Program-made: the position numbers and the translations under genes
Notes under the pieces: model-generated
The model's input: only the letters and a program-made list of their open reading frames with translations
Database searches by the model: none
What the model was told of the DNA's origin: nothing
Part shown: one piece after another, positions 45,270 to 56,100 of the stretch
Position numbering within the stretch: the first letter of the stretch is position 1
Layout: each line of letters starts with the position of its first letter
Assembly (NCBI RefSeq): GCF_022605165.1
Contig: NC_063075.1
Location: 1,364,001-1,428,000, forward strand
Reading direction: 5' to 3'
Source: Purpureocillium takamizusanense
Lineage: Eukaryota; Ascomycota; Sordariomycetes; Hypocreales; Ophiocordycipitaceae
DNA: 64,000 nucleotides

Positions 45270-46995
45270 CGACCTTTCGAAAAGCCTTCATTGCCGCCAT
45301 CGTCAAGAGCCTGCTGCGAGGCAAATCTCTGATACAGGCCATTCTTTCCTACTGGATCAAGCCGCTGGGCGCCAACGCCTCCGCCTCCAAGCGCAACAAG
45401 GCATCCAAGAGCCTCCAGGAATTCCTGAAGGAGGCCGAAGCAGCTCTGCTCGGCCCTGTCAGCGGAGATGGCCTGCTGCAACTATCCGCGGGCTTGAAAG
45501 CCCAGTTCTTCGAGCGTCTGCAGACCGACCTGGAGTGCATGCTGCCTTCATACAGCCACCAGCTGCCCACCGGAGGCGAAGCTGGCCAGTACCTCGCTCT
45601 CGACGTCGGTGGATCAACTCTCCGAGTCGCCTTGGTTGAGCTGCGAGGACGCGAAGCCGAGGAAGGAAAGCAGAGCGAGATCGTCAGCATGCGCAACTTC
45701 AAAATCGGAAAGCCCATCAAGGACCTGGAGGGCATGGCATTCTTCGACTGGATGGGCGAACGGATACAAGAAGTTGTGTCAGCTGGTCTCAACCGGGGCC
45801 ACAGCCTGGAGAAGCCCTTGCCCGTCGCCCTGGCGTGGAGTTTCCCCATCGAGTACGTATTCAAACGTGCCCTTCGCGTTGCCCTTCGCGTTCCTCCAGT
45901 CTGACAACATATAGGCAAACGTCGCTTGGCGGCGGCAAGCTCCAGAGAATGGGCAAGGCGTTTTTGGCGGATAAAGGCCTGTTGGGTGAGGATCTGGGCG
46001 AGATCGTGAAGCAGGCATGCAAGAAGCAAGGCCTCGACGTCGAGTTGGGTGTGATCCTCAATGACTCGAGCGCCTGTCTCCTGTCCCGAGCGTACTCGTA
46101 TACGTCGACTCGATTCGGCCTGATTCTCGGCACTGGCGTCAACATGGCCGCCTACCTCCCCGTCATGACCATCGGCCGACCAAAGTTTGGCTCCCGCCCT
46201 ATCGGATGGTTCAGCCAGGCCAGCCATGTCATTGTCAACACCGAGCTGGGCATGTTTGGGCACAACATCCTGCCCATGACGCGTTGGGACCACACGCTTA
46301 CCCGGGAGCACCCACGACCCGACTTCCAGCCTCTGGAGCACGAGGTCAGCGGTATGTATCTTGGAGAGATCGCTCGCCTGGCTCTGCTTGAAGCTATCGA
46401 GACCACGGGCATGCTCGGGGGCATGGTGCCGCCGTCTCTGAAGGCATCCTACTCGCTCGGAACCGACACGCTCTCCATGATTGAGAGGTAAGAGAGCCGC
46501 TTACCGCGACCGTTGGGCTGAAACAGCGCGCTGACACGCTGTAGCGATACTACCCCTGAGCTCACAGAAGCCATCAAGATTTTCTCTGAGCGACATCCCT
46601 CATCTCACGCCCCCACAACATCAGACATGCTAGCCATCAAGGCCATCGCCTCGTTCATTTCAGTACGATCCGCCGCCATTGTGGCTACGTGCGTCTTCAC
46701 GTTATGGGACTGCCGAGTAGAGGCCGAGGCCGCCTACATTTCCACTTTGCCCGAGTCCTCGCCTGAGCGGCTCAGGGCGGAGGCGGACATGAAACTCGAA
46801 AAGACAACTGTTGCATTTAACGGAAGCGTCATTGAAAACTACCCGAAGTACCTTGCCACGTGCCAACGGTACATCGACGAGCTGGTCGAGAGCAAGGGGC
46901 TGGCTGAACCGCGCAGCATCCAGCTCGTCCCCGCCAAGGAGAGCTCGCTAATGGGCGCGGCCGTCGCGCTAGCCTGCGTCGAGCACGATCTTTGA
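45245..46995 (+). CDS. hxk3: Hexokinase-family GlcNAc kinase (543 aa)
   Basis: Three exons: 45245-45852, 45915-46487 and 46545-46995. It probably phosphorylates GlcNAc to GlcNAc-6-phosphate, the first step of the pathway encoded by its neighbours. Hexokinase landmarks are visible: phosphate-1 motif LDVGGSTLR (119-127), the sugar-site stretch AWSFPIEQTSLGGG (197-210), catalytic Asp253 in ILNDSSACLL, and the adenosine-side GLILGTGVN (271-279). Several positions differ from glucose hexokinases: FSFP becomes WSFP, WTKGF becomes MGKAF, and NDTVGTL becomes NDSSACL. This fits a divergent, non-glucose kinase like fungal Hxk3/Candida Hxk1. The longest frame starts at 45245, but an ATG seven codons on (45266) begins MTTFRKAF and is equally plausible. 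The C-terminus LVPAKESSLMGAAVALA is typical of the family. Confidence 0.93.
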
Positions 46996-47871
46996 GGGAG
47001 TGGACTTCTTTTTCGTGCGAGGCACGTTGGCGCTGGAGCGCTTGCTATGATACCTTGAATCGCGTTGCCATCTTATCATCGGGGATCACTGGTCATGCGG
47101 CAGAAAAGTTTCGCATACCATAGAGGCGTCGGGCAGCATTGATTTCTTCTTTTCCTTTCGATTGTTTGGCGCACGATGAGTCGCTTTTTGGCGACACATA
47201 TAATCAGCAATCTGGGCCATGGCCGAGGACATGGTTGGAGATTTTTTCATTGCACCGACTGGGTGGCACAAGTGCTTCGGTGCAGCCGCTACATGACGAA
47301 CGGGGATACCATGAGAGCAGTATGAGGGACATGTTTGTCCAAAGGTAGATATAGGATTGGAGCAGGTTTGGATTCAATCCGGTAACTCATCTTAGAAGTG
47401 AAGCTCGTTCAATGATGTGAGATGCAAGGAAAGGGAGAGTGAGATAAGGCGTTAAGTGCTGGGTGGGTACGTGCTAAGTTAGTACTAGTAGGTCCCTTAT
47501 GTCGCGTCGCGGGGGCAGTGAAACGTGACATGAGGTACAGGAACGCGGAAGTGCCCGTGTGGTGCAAGTGATTAGCTGTACCTATACTTTTCCATGTCAT
47601 GTGACTGCCTGCGTCGTTCGCGTTCCGCCCGCCGCTAGTGCACTCACGAGTTAGGCACGCGTCTCGCGCATAACACTGCCCGCCTCTGACCGATCTCGAC
47701 CCTCTGCAGCCTACAGGCAACAAGGCAGCCTCCGACTTTGCAATCTTGCTTGCCACGTCGACAGAGCTCGATGTGCACGCAGTGGCTTCCACCACCCTCT
47801 TGCTATAAAATCTGCCGCAACTGATCGATATACCCCCGGTTGCTTTGGACCGCTCCTCGGTACACACGACC
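46996..47871. other. Intergenic: hxk3 3' end and brc1 promoter
   Basis: No gene seen. A TATAAAA word at 47804-47810 lies 62 bases before the next start codon and is a reasonable TATA box. Confidence 0.5.
47804..47810 (+). promoter_or_regulatory. Candidate TATA box of the BRCT-repeat gene
   Basis: TATAAAA 62 bases upstream of the start codon, at a normal distance for a short leader. Confidence 0.45.
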
Positions 47872-50624
47872 ATGGGTGACGTCGCCAGCGCCGGCTTGTT
47901 CGCCGAATGCGCGATTGCCTTTGTGCCGAGCAGCACACTGGCACCCAAACTTATCTCTGACGTGAGCGACAAACCTCATGCCCGCCGAATATGGTGCCTC
48001 GAGTGAGGGCCCCGGTCAAATGCTAACTAACACGTACGAATCTCTAGCTGTCGCTCATCCTCGAGGAGAATGGCGCAACGATCCGCGAGCCGCGACGCGA
48101 CGGCTCGATCCCCATCGAGCGGGTCACGCACGTCGTTTCCAATACCATCGACTTCCCGCAATATGTCGAGTCCCAGGCGGTCATGATCCCTGTGGTCACG
48201 ATGCAGTGGATTACACAATCGGTCGCGCGGCGGCGGCTCGCCCAAGTGCGACCGTACTCGCCCGACCCGCGCATGATATTCGCAGAGGTGGTGGTGACGT
48301 GCGCCGGCCTCCCCGTCATGGACAAGGAGAGCATCCTGGGCGCCGTCATGGCGCTCGGCGGACAGGAGTCCAAGGACCCAAGCCGGTTGACGACGCACAT
48401 TTGCGCGCTGACCACGGACGATCCTAAAGTCCAAGCCGCCACAGGGAGGGGATTCAAAGGCAAGGTGGTTTTGCCACATTGGTGAGCGCATCTCTTTGCA
48501 AGTTCCGGTTGAGGCGCTTGGGCTCTGCTAGAGCAACACGCTGATTGTTTGTAGGTTTGATGCGTGCTTCAAGCTTGGCAAGCGCATCGACGAAGCTCCG
48601 TACCTCCTACCGGATCCTGATATCCTCAAGATGAACCCGGAAGACGAGCTCGACATCCCTGTGAACGACGCCCTCGATGGTGCCACGTCGGTAAACCCGC
48701 AGTGGACGCCGCTGCCCGAAAACGAAGAAGGCCAGCGTGCACCCTGCACCGTCTTTCAGGATCGCAAGGTCCTCTTGGCCAAGGACCTGGGCATCAATGC
48801 CCGTCTCACCAAGACACTCAGGGAGATTATCGACAACGGCGGTGGCAGAGTCGTTCAAGAGGTTAACGATTGCGACATGTTCATCTGCCAGTATCGTCAT
48901 GGCGCTCAGTATGTGCAAGCCTCCCAGTCCTGCAAGGAGGTTGGCAGCTTGTCTTGGCTCTTCTACCTGATCGTCCACAACGAGTGGCGCAACCCGCTAC
49001 ACCGACTGTTACACTATCCCATTCCTAAAGACGGCATCGAGGGATTCAAGGACCTGCGCATCACTGTGTCCAATTACGGCGGCGAGGCGCGCATCTACCT
49101 GGAGAATCTCATCCGAGCCTGCGGCGCCGAATTCACCAAGACGATGAAACAGGACAACACTCATTTGATTACGGCACGGAACTCGAGTGAAAAGTGCAAG
49201 GCCGCTCCCGAATGGGGTGTCGCCGTCGTCAATCACCTCTGGATCGAGGAGAGCTACGCCAAGTGCGAGAAACGCAACATCAACATAGCCAAGTACAACC
49301 ACTTCCCGCACCGAACGAATCTAGGCGAGATTATCGGTCAAACCTTTCTTGAGGAGTCGAGACTGCGGGACATGTATTATCCCGGCGGCGAAGAGTCCAT
49401 GTCGCCGCGAGCCAAGCGGAAACGCAAAATCCTCGAGGCCGCCGAAGATAATGCCTACCACAGAGGCCCTGCAGAGGGCGTCACCATCGGCCAGCACGAC
49501 CAGGAGCGCAACTTTGACGTGATGCGGGACGTGGATGACAAGAACACAAAGTCCGAGGTCGGCAGCTCCGTCAAGACTCCGGCAAGATCGCGACACCTGA
49601 CGTCCGGGAAGGAGAACGACAGCCCTAGCGTCTCCGGAAGCCGCAGCGCCAAGGCCAAAGCGCGGGACTTGCTGCAGCACATCGCACCGGATATTGCACT
49701 GTACGAAAAGGAAAAGAAGCGGCACGGCAAGTCGGGCGCGCCGTGGGGAGGCAAGCGGGCGGCGGATCAGGCCGAGAAGGACAAGGCGGGCAAGACGGCG
49801 AGGAACGATGAGGACGACGATGAAGAAGCCAAGCGACCGACCAAGAGGTCTCGGCCATCGCTCCCCGAGGTCGAGATGCGCATCGTCGTGACCGGCTTTA
49901 AGCGATGGGTAGGCGACAGGAGCAAAGAGGACCAAGACCGGGTAAGCAACGTGTTTGGCTCTCTTGGGTACAAATCTATGGATGCTGACTCTAGACGCAG
50001 AGAAAACTTCGTGACATGGGTATACAGATTGTACAGCAGGGCCAACCTTGCGACTTTGTCGCGGCGCCGTGCGTCATGCGGACCGTTAAATTCTTGTGCG
50101 CGCTGTCGCGGGGCGCACGAGTGCTGTCTACGGATTATATCGAGGCGGCGATCGACTCCGGGGAGATGCCGTCTTCGGACGACTTCCTTTTGAAGGACCC
50201 CGCGGCGGAGAAGAAGTACGACATGAAGCTCGAGAGATCGTCCTCGAGGGCCAAATCGAACAAGGGAAGGCTGCTTCAGGGCATCCCCATCTATTGCACC
50301 GAGAAGATCCGCAACGGGCCCGACAGCTACCGCTCCATCGCCGAAGTCAACGGAGCCATCTTCAAGATATACCGCGCACGGAGCGGCACGACCATCAAGC
50401 CCACGACGGCGGAGGAGGATGGTGGTGCGCCGCCCGAACCCGTGTACCTCCTGAGCGGCAATACGCCCGAGGAGAAGCAAGTCTGGTCCAGGTTCATCGA
50501 GATGGCGGAGAGCGGTCATATGGAGCCCCGAATCGTGGCGCCGGACTGGCTCCTGGACGTGGCCATGGCGCAGCAGGTGCGATACGACGAGAAATACCTG
50601 GTGGAGAACTCCCCCGCCAAGTAG
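47872..50624 (+). CDS. brc1: BRCT-repeat genome-stability scaffold, Brc1/Rtt107 family (846 aa)
   Basis: Four exons: 47872-47961, 48048-48481, 48555-49941 and 49995-50624. Intron 1 has a textbook branch word (GCTAAC). The N-terminal half holds four BRCT-like units (roughly residues 5-95, 100-190, 225-320 and 330-430). Recognisable pieces include ATIREPRRDGSIPIERVTHV, KVLLAKDLGINARLTK and ITVSNYGGEARIYLENLIRA followed by CGAEFTKTMKQDNTHLI. A long disordered basic/acidic linker follows (about 450-610), and a tandem BRCT pair lies at the C-terminus (about 615-846), which in this family binds phosphorylated H2A. Brc1/Rtt107 proteins scaffold the response to replication stress in the nucleus. The acceptor of intron 3 is ambiguous (TAG before 49995 or CAG before 50001, two residues' difference). 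The 3' end is 199 bases from convergent vps25. Confidence 0.9.
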
Positions 50625-50823
50625 ACAGGGCATCTACGTTTTTGAGGTCCGCTTTTCGAAGCATGTCATGACGGTGTTATGGAGTTGGCTGGAGAGCGTG
50701 GTGGTGCTTGCGCTCAGGGCTTTTGAGCATCTCTCTTTCTTCGCGTCTCAAACGCATGTAGGCAGCGTTGTGAGACAGGATGGCATCTCGGTGTAAGAGT
50801 GGTAGTTTGCAGCTAGCGTCGTG

Positions 50824-51679
50824 TTAAAAGAACTTGACACCCAGGGAGTCTTCTTGCCCGAATATTTGTGCCTTGCCGCGCTTGACCAGGACATTGAGGG
50901 CTTTGAGCAGGACCTCGCTGTCCATGCCGTGGAACTCTACCATAGACGTTAGTGCTGCGGGAGCAGACCTCAACGAGGTATGACGTGGCTGCAAACTCAC
51001 CCGTTCCCCGCGTGCCCTCGCCCTCGGTAAGCTCATAGACGGTCAGAACGCTGCCCTTTTGGCCCGTCTCCTCGACGTAGGCCTCGACAGCGGCGGCCCA
51101 CTCCTCGGGCTTGCGCCAGTAGATGAGGACGACGTCACCTTCCCTGCCGGAGGCGGTGGCGCCGGCGACACTGGCACTGGCACTGCCCCCCGACGAGCCG
51201 GAGGAGTAGAGGTACTCGGCGCGGCCGTCCTTGCGCATGAAGTCGACGAGCTCGCGGATGTCGGCGGGGCCGAGGCGGCGGTCGATGCGGCGGTTGCGAA
51301 AGAGGTCCGAGTCGGCGGCCTCGGAGAGGGCGAGGCGGAAGAGGCGGTGGTGGCGGGCGTAGGCGAGGACGAGGGCGGACCACTTTGTGAGCTGGGCGTG
51401 GTGGGTGGTGAGGTTGGTCTGGCGGGTGAAGAAGGCGGGGAAGTGGTACTCGCGGGGGAAGATGAAGGGGGAGGGGGAGGAGGGCGATGTCGATGAGGGC
51501 GGCGGTGCGGCGGTGGTCGTTGCTGCTGCTGATGTTGTCGTTGTTGTTGATGATGATGGCGCTGCTACGACTGGAGGTAGTGCCGCCGAAGACGACGTCG
51601 TGGGCGGAGGGGACGGGCCGGAGAAGTCCCGGGGAGGAGGAGGAGAGGTAGTGCTGGCCGCCATGCCGGTGCTGACCAT
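50824..51679 (-). CDS. vps25: ESCRT-II subunit Vps25 (263 aa)
   Basis: Two exons: 51679-51001 and 50936-50824. Vps25 is a double winged-helix protein that links ESCRT-II to Vps20 in sorting ubiquitinated membrane proteins at endosomes. The conserved part begins near residue 70 with FIFPREYHFPAFFTRQTNL, followed by LTKWSALVLAYARHHRLFRL. It continues with NRRIDRRLGPADIRELVDFMRKDGRAEY (about 130-160) and EFHGMDSEVLLKALNVLVKRGKAQIF after the intron. Yeast Vps25 is 202 aa, and the extra length here is an N-terminal extension of ~65 residues made almost only of Ser, Thr, Pro and Ala. ATGs at 51679 and 51664 are the available starts; none lies closer to the folded domain. The gene is divergent from the nitrite reductase gene. 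Confidence 0.92.
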
Positions 51680-52697
51680 GGCGTGGCGGGTGAGATTGAG
51701 TAAGGTACTACTATCTCTAGCCTGGTGAGGAAAGCCGCAAGAGTGAGTGAGTGAGTGAGTGGTCGAGTGAGTGAGTTGAGCGATGTGCAGTGGTGGTGGT
51801 GTAAAGTGGAGCTGGCTGGTGGCATGAGCGCGCCCGCTCAATGAACGGATGACGCAGCAAACGGTCGCCAGGTGCCTGGCCGCCCGCCCTGCTCCAGCGA
51901 TTAGCCATTGCCGTTGACCGCCCCCCCCCCTAATAACTTCCTCCACCGAGTGCCTGATGCTACTAAGGCACATACTAAGTTACTACAGTACAAAGCACAG
52001 TGCAGCGAGCAAGACACGGTCCAAGACAGCGACGGAAACAAATCCATGACCCTCTAGCGGAGAGACGAATTGAATGAATCGTCCGACAGCATTTCGATGG
52101 GCCACTGCTGCTCGCCGGACCAATCGACGGCTCGAGATATCGCAGTGCCTGGGCTGGGCTGGGCTGGGCTGCCTGCCGTGATGGTATTGTAAGATACAAT
52201 TGACTAGCAGCGGGCCCTTCTTTATCGCGTCGCTGATGATAAGAACCGGCCACGACTGCGACACATCAGCCAATCAGCCGCCCCGCATAGACGGTGGAAT
52301 CCCTATCAAGATTTCCCTCCAGAGTCAACGACGATGAACACCTGGAGTCTCCACAGCCCGCCTCCCGCATACGGCTTTGCCCGCTCGCGGTCATCTGGGG
52401 GGAAAAGGCGGCCCCCCGTTTGACGAGGCCCCTTGCGAGCCGAGCCGGGTGATGGCTGTATACCAAGTACGAAGTGCTGTATTGTCCGAGTGTCCAACGA
52501 ACCCGGACGAGCCCCGGAAATGCCACGACGGCGTAAACTTTTCGCCACAACCGGCAGGCGTCCGTCCGTCCATCCAGCACTGCCGTGTCAGCGTCCGCCC
52601 ACAAGGCGATGCAATGACCAAACACCATGGGGGCGATAAGCGGCTCAACGGCACGGTCCCGGCCCCGGCGGCCCACCTCGAGACGGCAATCGTCCTT

Positions 52698-52706
52698 CTC
52701 CGCGGA
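52698..52706 (+). promoter_or_regulatory. NirA/NIT4-type binding site
   Basis: CTCCGCGGA fits the Aspergillus NirA site CTCCGHGG and contains the Neurospora NIT4 palindrome TCCGCGGA exactly. It lies about 420 bases before the nitrite reductase start codon. Confidence 0.65.
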
Positions 52707-52889
52707 CCACCACATCGGCATCGCCCGGGAGGTGATTGGGTGCTGCCACTATCGGCCGGGGGAACGCCCCTTATCGTGCCCGTGTCGTTCGATCCTCGCG
52801 TGCTCACGGCGTGCTGCGCCTGGAGTATCCTACAAGCGTGTGAAGCCCGGGCGCGGACGTATCGAGCGTTCGAGGGCCGAAATGCCTTA

Positions 52890-52897
52890 CTCCGCGG
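52890..52897 (+). promoter_or_regulatory. Second NirA/NIT4-type binding site
   Basis: CTCCGCGG fits CTCCGHGG and lies 226 bases before the start codon, with a TGATAA word 15 bases downstream that could serve AreA/NIT2. Confidence 0.65.
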
Positions 52898-53122
52898 GGG
52901 CAACAGCCACCTGATAATCACGAGACAGTGAGACACCGTGACGCGAGAGAGGCATTTCGTCAGGTAGGGCCTGAGCCGAGCGAGCGGGCCCGGTATATAC
53001 CTCGCCAACTCCCAGGGCGCGCGGGACCCCTTACACGTAGCCGGGAAATGGCGCCTTGACCTTCGTCTGGGCCCCCCCCTCATCGCCATCTCGTTGCAGG
53101 TCTATCCGTGACGTGACCGAAG

Positions 53123-56100
53123 ATGTCCCAGACGCCCGGTGTGAAGAGAGTCGTGGTGGTGGGCTTGGGCATGGTGGGCATTGCCTTCATGTAGGTTCTC
53201 ATACTGGTCCAGTGCGATGACCATCCAGTAACGCGAGCGGCAGAGAGAAACTGCTCAAGTACGATGCCCGGACGCGCGAGTACAACGTCACGGTCCTGGG
53301 CGAGGAGGCGCATCTGGCGTACAACCGAGTCGGCCTGACGAGCTTCTTCGAGCACCGCAAGATCGAGAACCTGTACCTGAATCCCGCAGAATGGGTAAAC
53401 GCTTCCCAGCCTACCACTCACTTGCTCCAATGCGGCCCGTGCTGATCTTCACGAATGTAGTACACGAGCGCCGGTAAAGACGCCTTGGGATACCTTGTCA
53501 ACACCAAGGTCGTCGCAATCGACTCGACGGCTAAGACAGTCACCTGCGCCAACGGTGATGTGGTGTCCTACGACATCCTCGTCCTGGCGACGGGGTCCGA
53601 CGCGATCCTCCCGCGGCAAACACCCGGACACGACGCCCGGGGCGTCTTCGTATATAGGACCATCGACGACCTGATAAGCCTCATTGACTTTGCCGGCACG
53701 AGAAAGGGCTCCGTCGGGGCCGTCGTCGGCGGCGGTCTGCTGGGCTTGGAGGCGGCCAAGGCCATGATGGACCTCGAGTCGTTTGCGCAGGTCAAGCTCA
53801 TTGAGCGGAACAAGTGGGTACTCAGCCGGCAGCTGGACGAGGACGCGGGGGCCATGGTCGTCCAGCAGGTCAGGGACCTCGGCCTGGACGTGAAGCTCAG
53901 CAAGCGCGTGCACAAGATCAAGGTGGACGACGACAACGGCGTGAGCGGGGTCGTGTTCGAGGACGGCGAGGAGATGGACTGCTCGACCATTTGCTTCGCC
54001 ATCGGCGTCCGCGCGAGGGACGACCTGGCTCGCAGCTCGGGCCTCGAGTGCGCCGAGCGCGGCGGCGGCATCGTCGTGGGCGACGACCTGACCACGAGCC
54101 ACCCAGACATCTACGCCATTGGCGAATGCGCGAGCTGGCAGGGTCAGACCTTTGGCCTCATTGCCCCCGGCGTGGAGATGGCCGACGTGCTCGCTTTCAA
54201 CCTGACACAGGCCAAGCTTCACTCGCCGAGGGCCTTTAAGCGGCCGGATCTCAGCACCAAGCTCAAGCTGCTGGGCGTCGACGTCGCCAGCTTCGGGGAT
54301 TTCTTCGCCGATCGGGACGGGCCGAAACAGTTACCTCCCAAGTACAAGAGGAGGTTGAAGGACGGCGCGGGCGCTGGACTTCCTCCCGAGACACCGACGG
54401 TCAAGACGCTCACATACAAGGACCCGTTCCAGAACGTCTATAAAAAGTACCTGTTCACGGCGGACGGCAAGTACCTGCTCGGAGGCATGATGATTGGCGA
54501 CACCAAGGACTACGTCAGGGTAGTCCCCATGGTCAAGAACATGAAGGAGCTCGAGACGCCGCCGAGCCAGCTCATCCTGGGTGCGCAGGGGGAGGGCGAC
54601 GATGGCGGGGACGACCTCGACGACGACACGCAAATCTGCTCGTGCCACAACGTCACCAAGGGCGACGTGGTCAGCCGCGTCAAGGACGGGACGTGCAAGG
54701 ACATTGCGTCCATCAAGGCGTGCACCAAGGCGGGCACGGGTTGCGGCGGCTGCATGCCGTTGGTGACGACCATCTTCAACAAGACCATGGCGGCCATGGG
54801 CAACGAGGTCAAGAACCACCTGTGCGCGCACTTTAGCCACTCGCGGGCGGAGCTATACCATATCGCCATGGTCAAGCGGCTGACGACGATGCGCGAGCTG
54901 ATGCGCGAGGCGGGCAACGATGTCGACGCCGGTGGCTGCGAGCTGTGCAAGCCGGCCGTGGGCAGCATCCTGGCCTCGCTCTGGAACCGTCACGTCATGG
55001 ACCGGCCGACGCACGGCCTGCAGGACACCAACGACCGCTTCCTCGGCAACATCCAGCGCGACGGTAGCTACTCGGTGGTGCCGCGGGTGCCCGGCGGCGA
55101 GATCACGCCCGACCGGCTCGTCGTCATCGGCGAGGTGGCGCGCGACTTTGGCCTCTACACCAAGATCACGGGTGGGCAGCGCATCGACATGTTTGGCGCC
55201 CGCAAGCAGGACCTCCCGGCCATCTGGGCCCGTCTCATCGCCGCGGGCATGGAGTCGGGCCACGCCTACGCCAAGTCGCTGCGCACCGTCAAGAGCTGCG
55301 TCGGCTCGACCTGGTGCCGCTTCGGCATCGGCGACAGCGTCGGCATGGCGGTGCGCCTCGAGGAGCGCTACAAGAGCGTGCGTGCGCCGCACAAGATCAA
55401 GGGCGGCGTGAGCGGTTGCGTGCGCGAGTGTGCCGAAGCGCAGAGCAAAGAGTATGTGGTGGACGATGCCATACCCCTTTCTTTTACCCCTTTTCTAGGG
55501 TAGCGCCCATGAGTTCCCGCTGCGCCCTCCTCACTTAAGGACAATGACGGTCTGCTAACGTCACCCGTAGCTTCGGCCTCATCGCCACAGAAAAGGGCTT
55601 CAACATCTTCGTCGCCGGCAACGGCGGCGCCAAGCCCCGGCACGCCGAGCTGCTGGCCAAGGACGTGCCGCCCGCCGAGGTGGTGCCCATCCTCGACCGC
55701 TACCTCATGTTCTACATCCGCACGGCCGACAAGCTGCAGCGGACGGCCCCCTGGCTCGAGAGCCTGCCCGGCGGGCTCCGGTATCTGCAGGAGGTGGTGC
55801 TCGAGGACAAGCTGGGCATCTGCGCGTCGCTCGAGGCGCAGATGCAGGAACTCGTGGGGAGCTTCTTCGACGAGTGGGCCGAGGCCATCGCGACGCCGTC
55901 CCTGGCGGCCAAGTTCCGCCAGTTCCACAACTCGGACGCGCGCGTCGACGGCGTCGAGGCCGAGCGCGAGCGCGGCCAGAGCCGCCCCGTCTACTGGGCC
56001 AAGGAGCCCGCCACCGACGACTTCAAGGGCCTGCGCGGGCGCTGGAGCCGCGTCGACTGGGAGCCCGTCATCGAGGCCTCGTACTTTGACGGCGCCGACG

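Larger units (their letters stand above)
51680..53122. promoter_or_regulatory. Divergent promoter between vps25 and nitrite reductase
   Basis: A 1.44 kb region with no gene. Close to vps25 are GAGT tetramer repeats (51741-51775), and a GGGCT repeat lies at 52149-52170. On the nitrite reductase side there are two NirA/NIT4-type sites. HGATAR words that AreA/NIT2 could bind occur at about 52222, 52237, 52634, 52749, 52771 and 52912. The GATA number is close to chance for this length; the NirA-type sites are not. Confidence 0.65.

Noticed and set aside
45245..46995. Calling the kinase a glucose hexokinase
   Set aside because: The sugar-site and catalytic neighbourhood differ from glucose hexokinases, and it lies in a GlcNAc cluster.
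49321..49935. 204-codon minus-strand frame
   Set aside because: It is an antisense shadow of the BRCT-repeat gene.
51680..53122. GATA words as evidence for nitrogen control
   Set aside because: About six HGATAR words occur where about four are expected by chance. Only the NirA/NIT4 sites were kept as meaningful.
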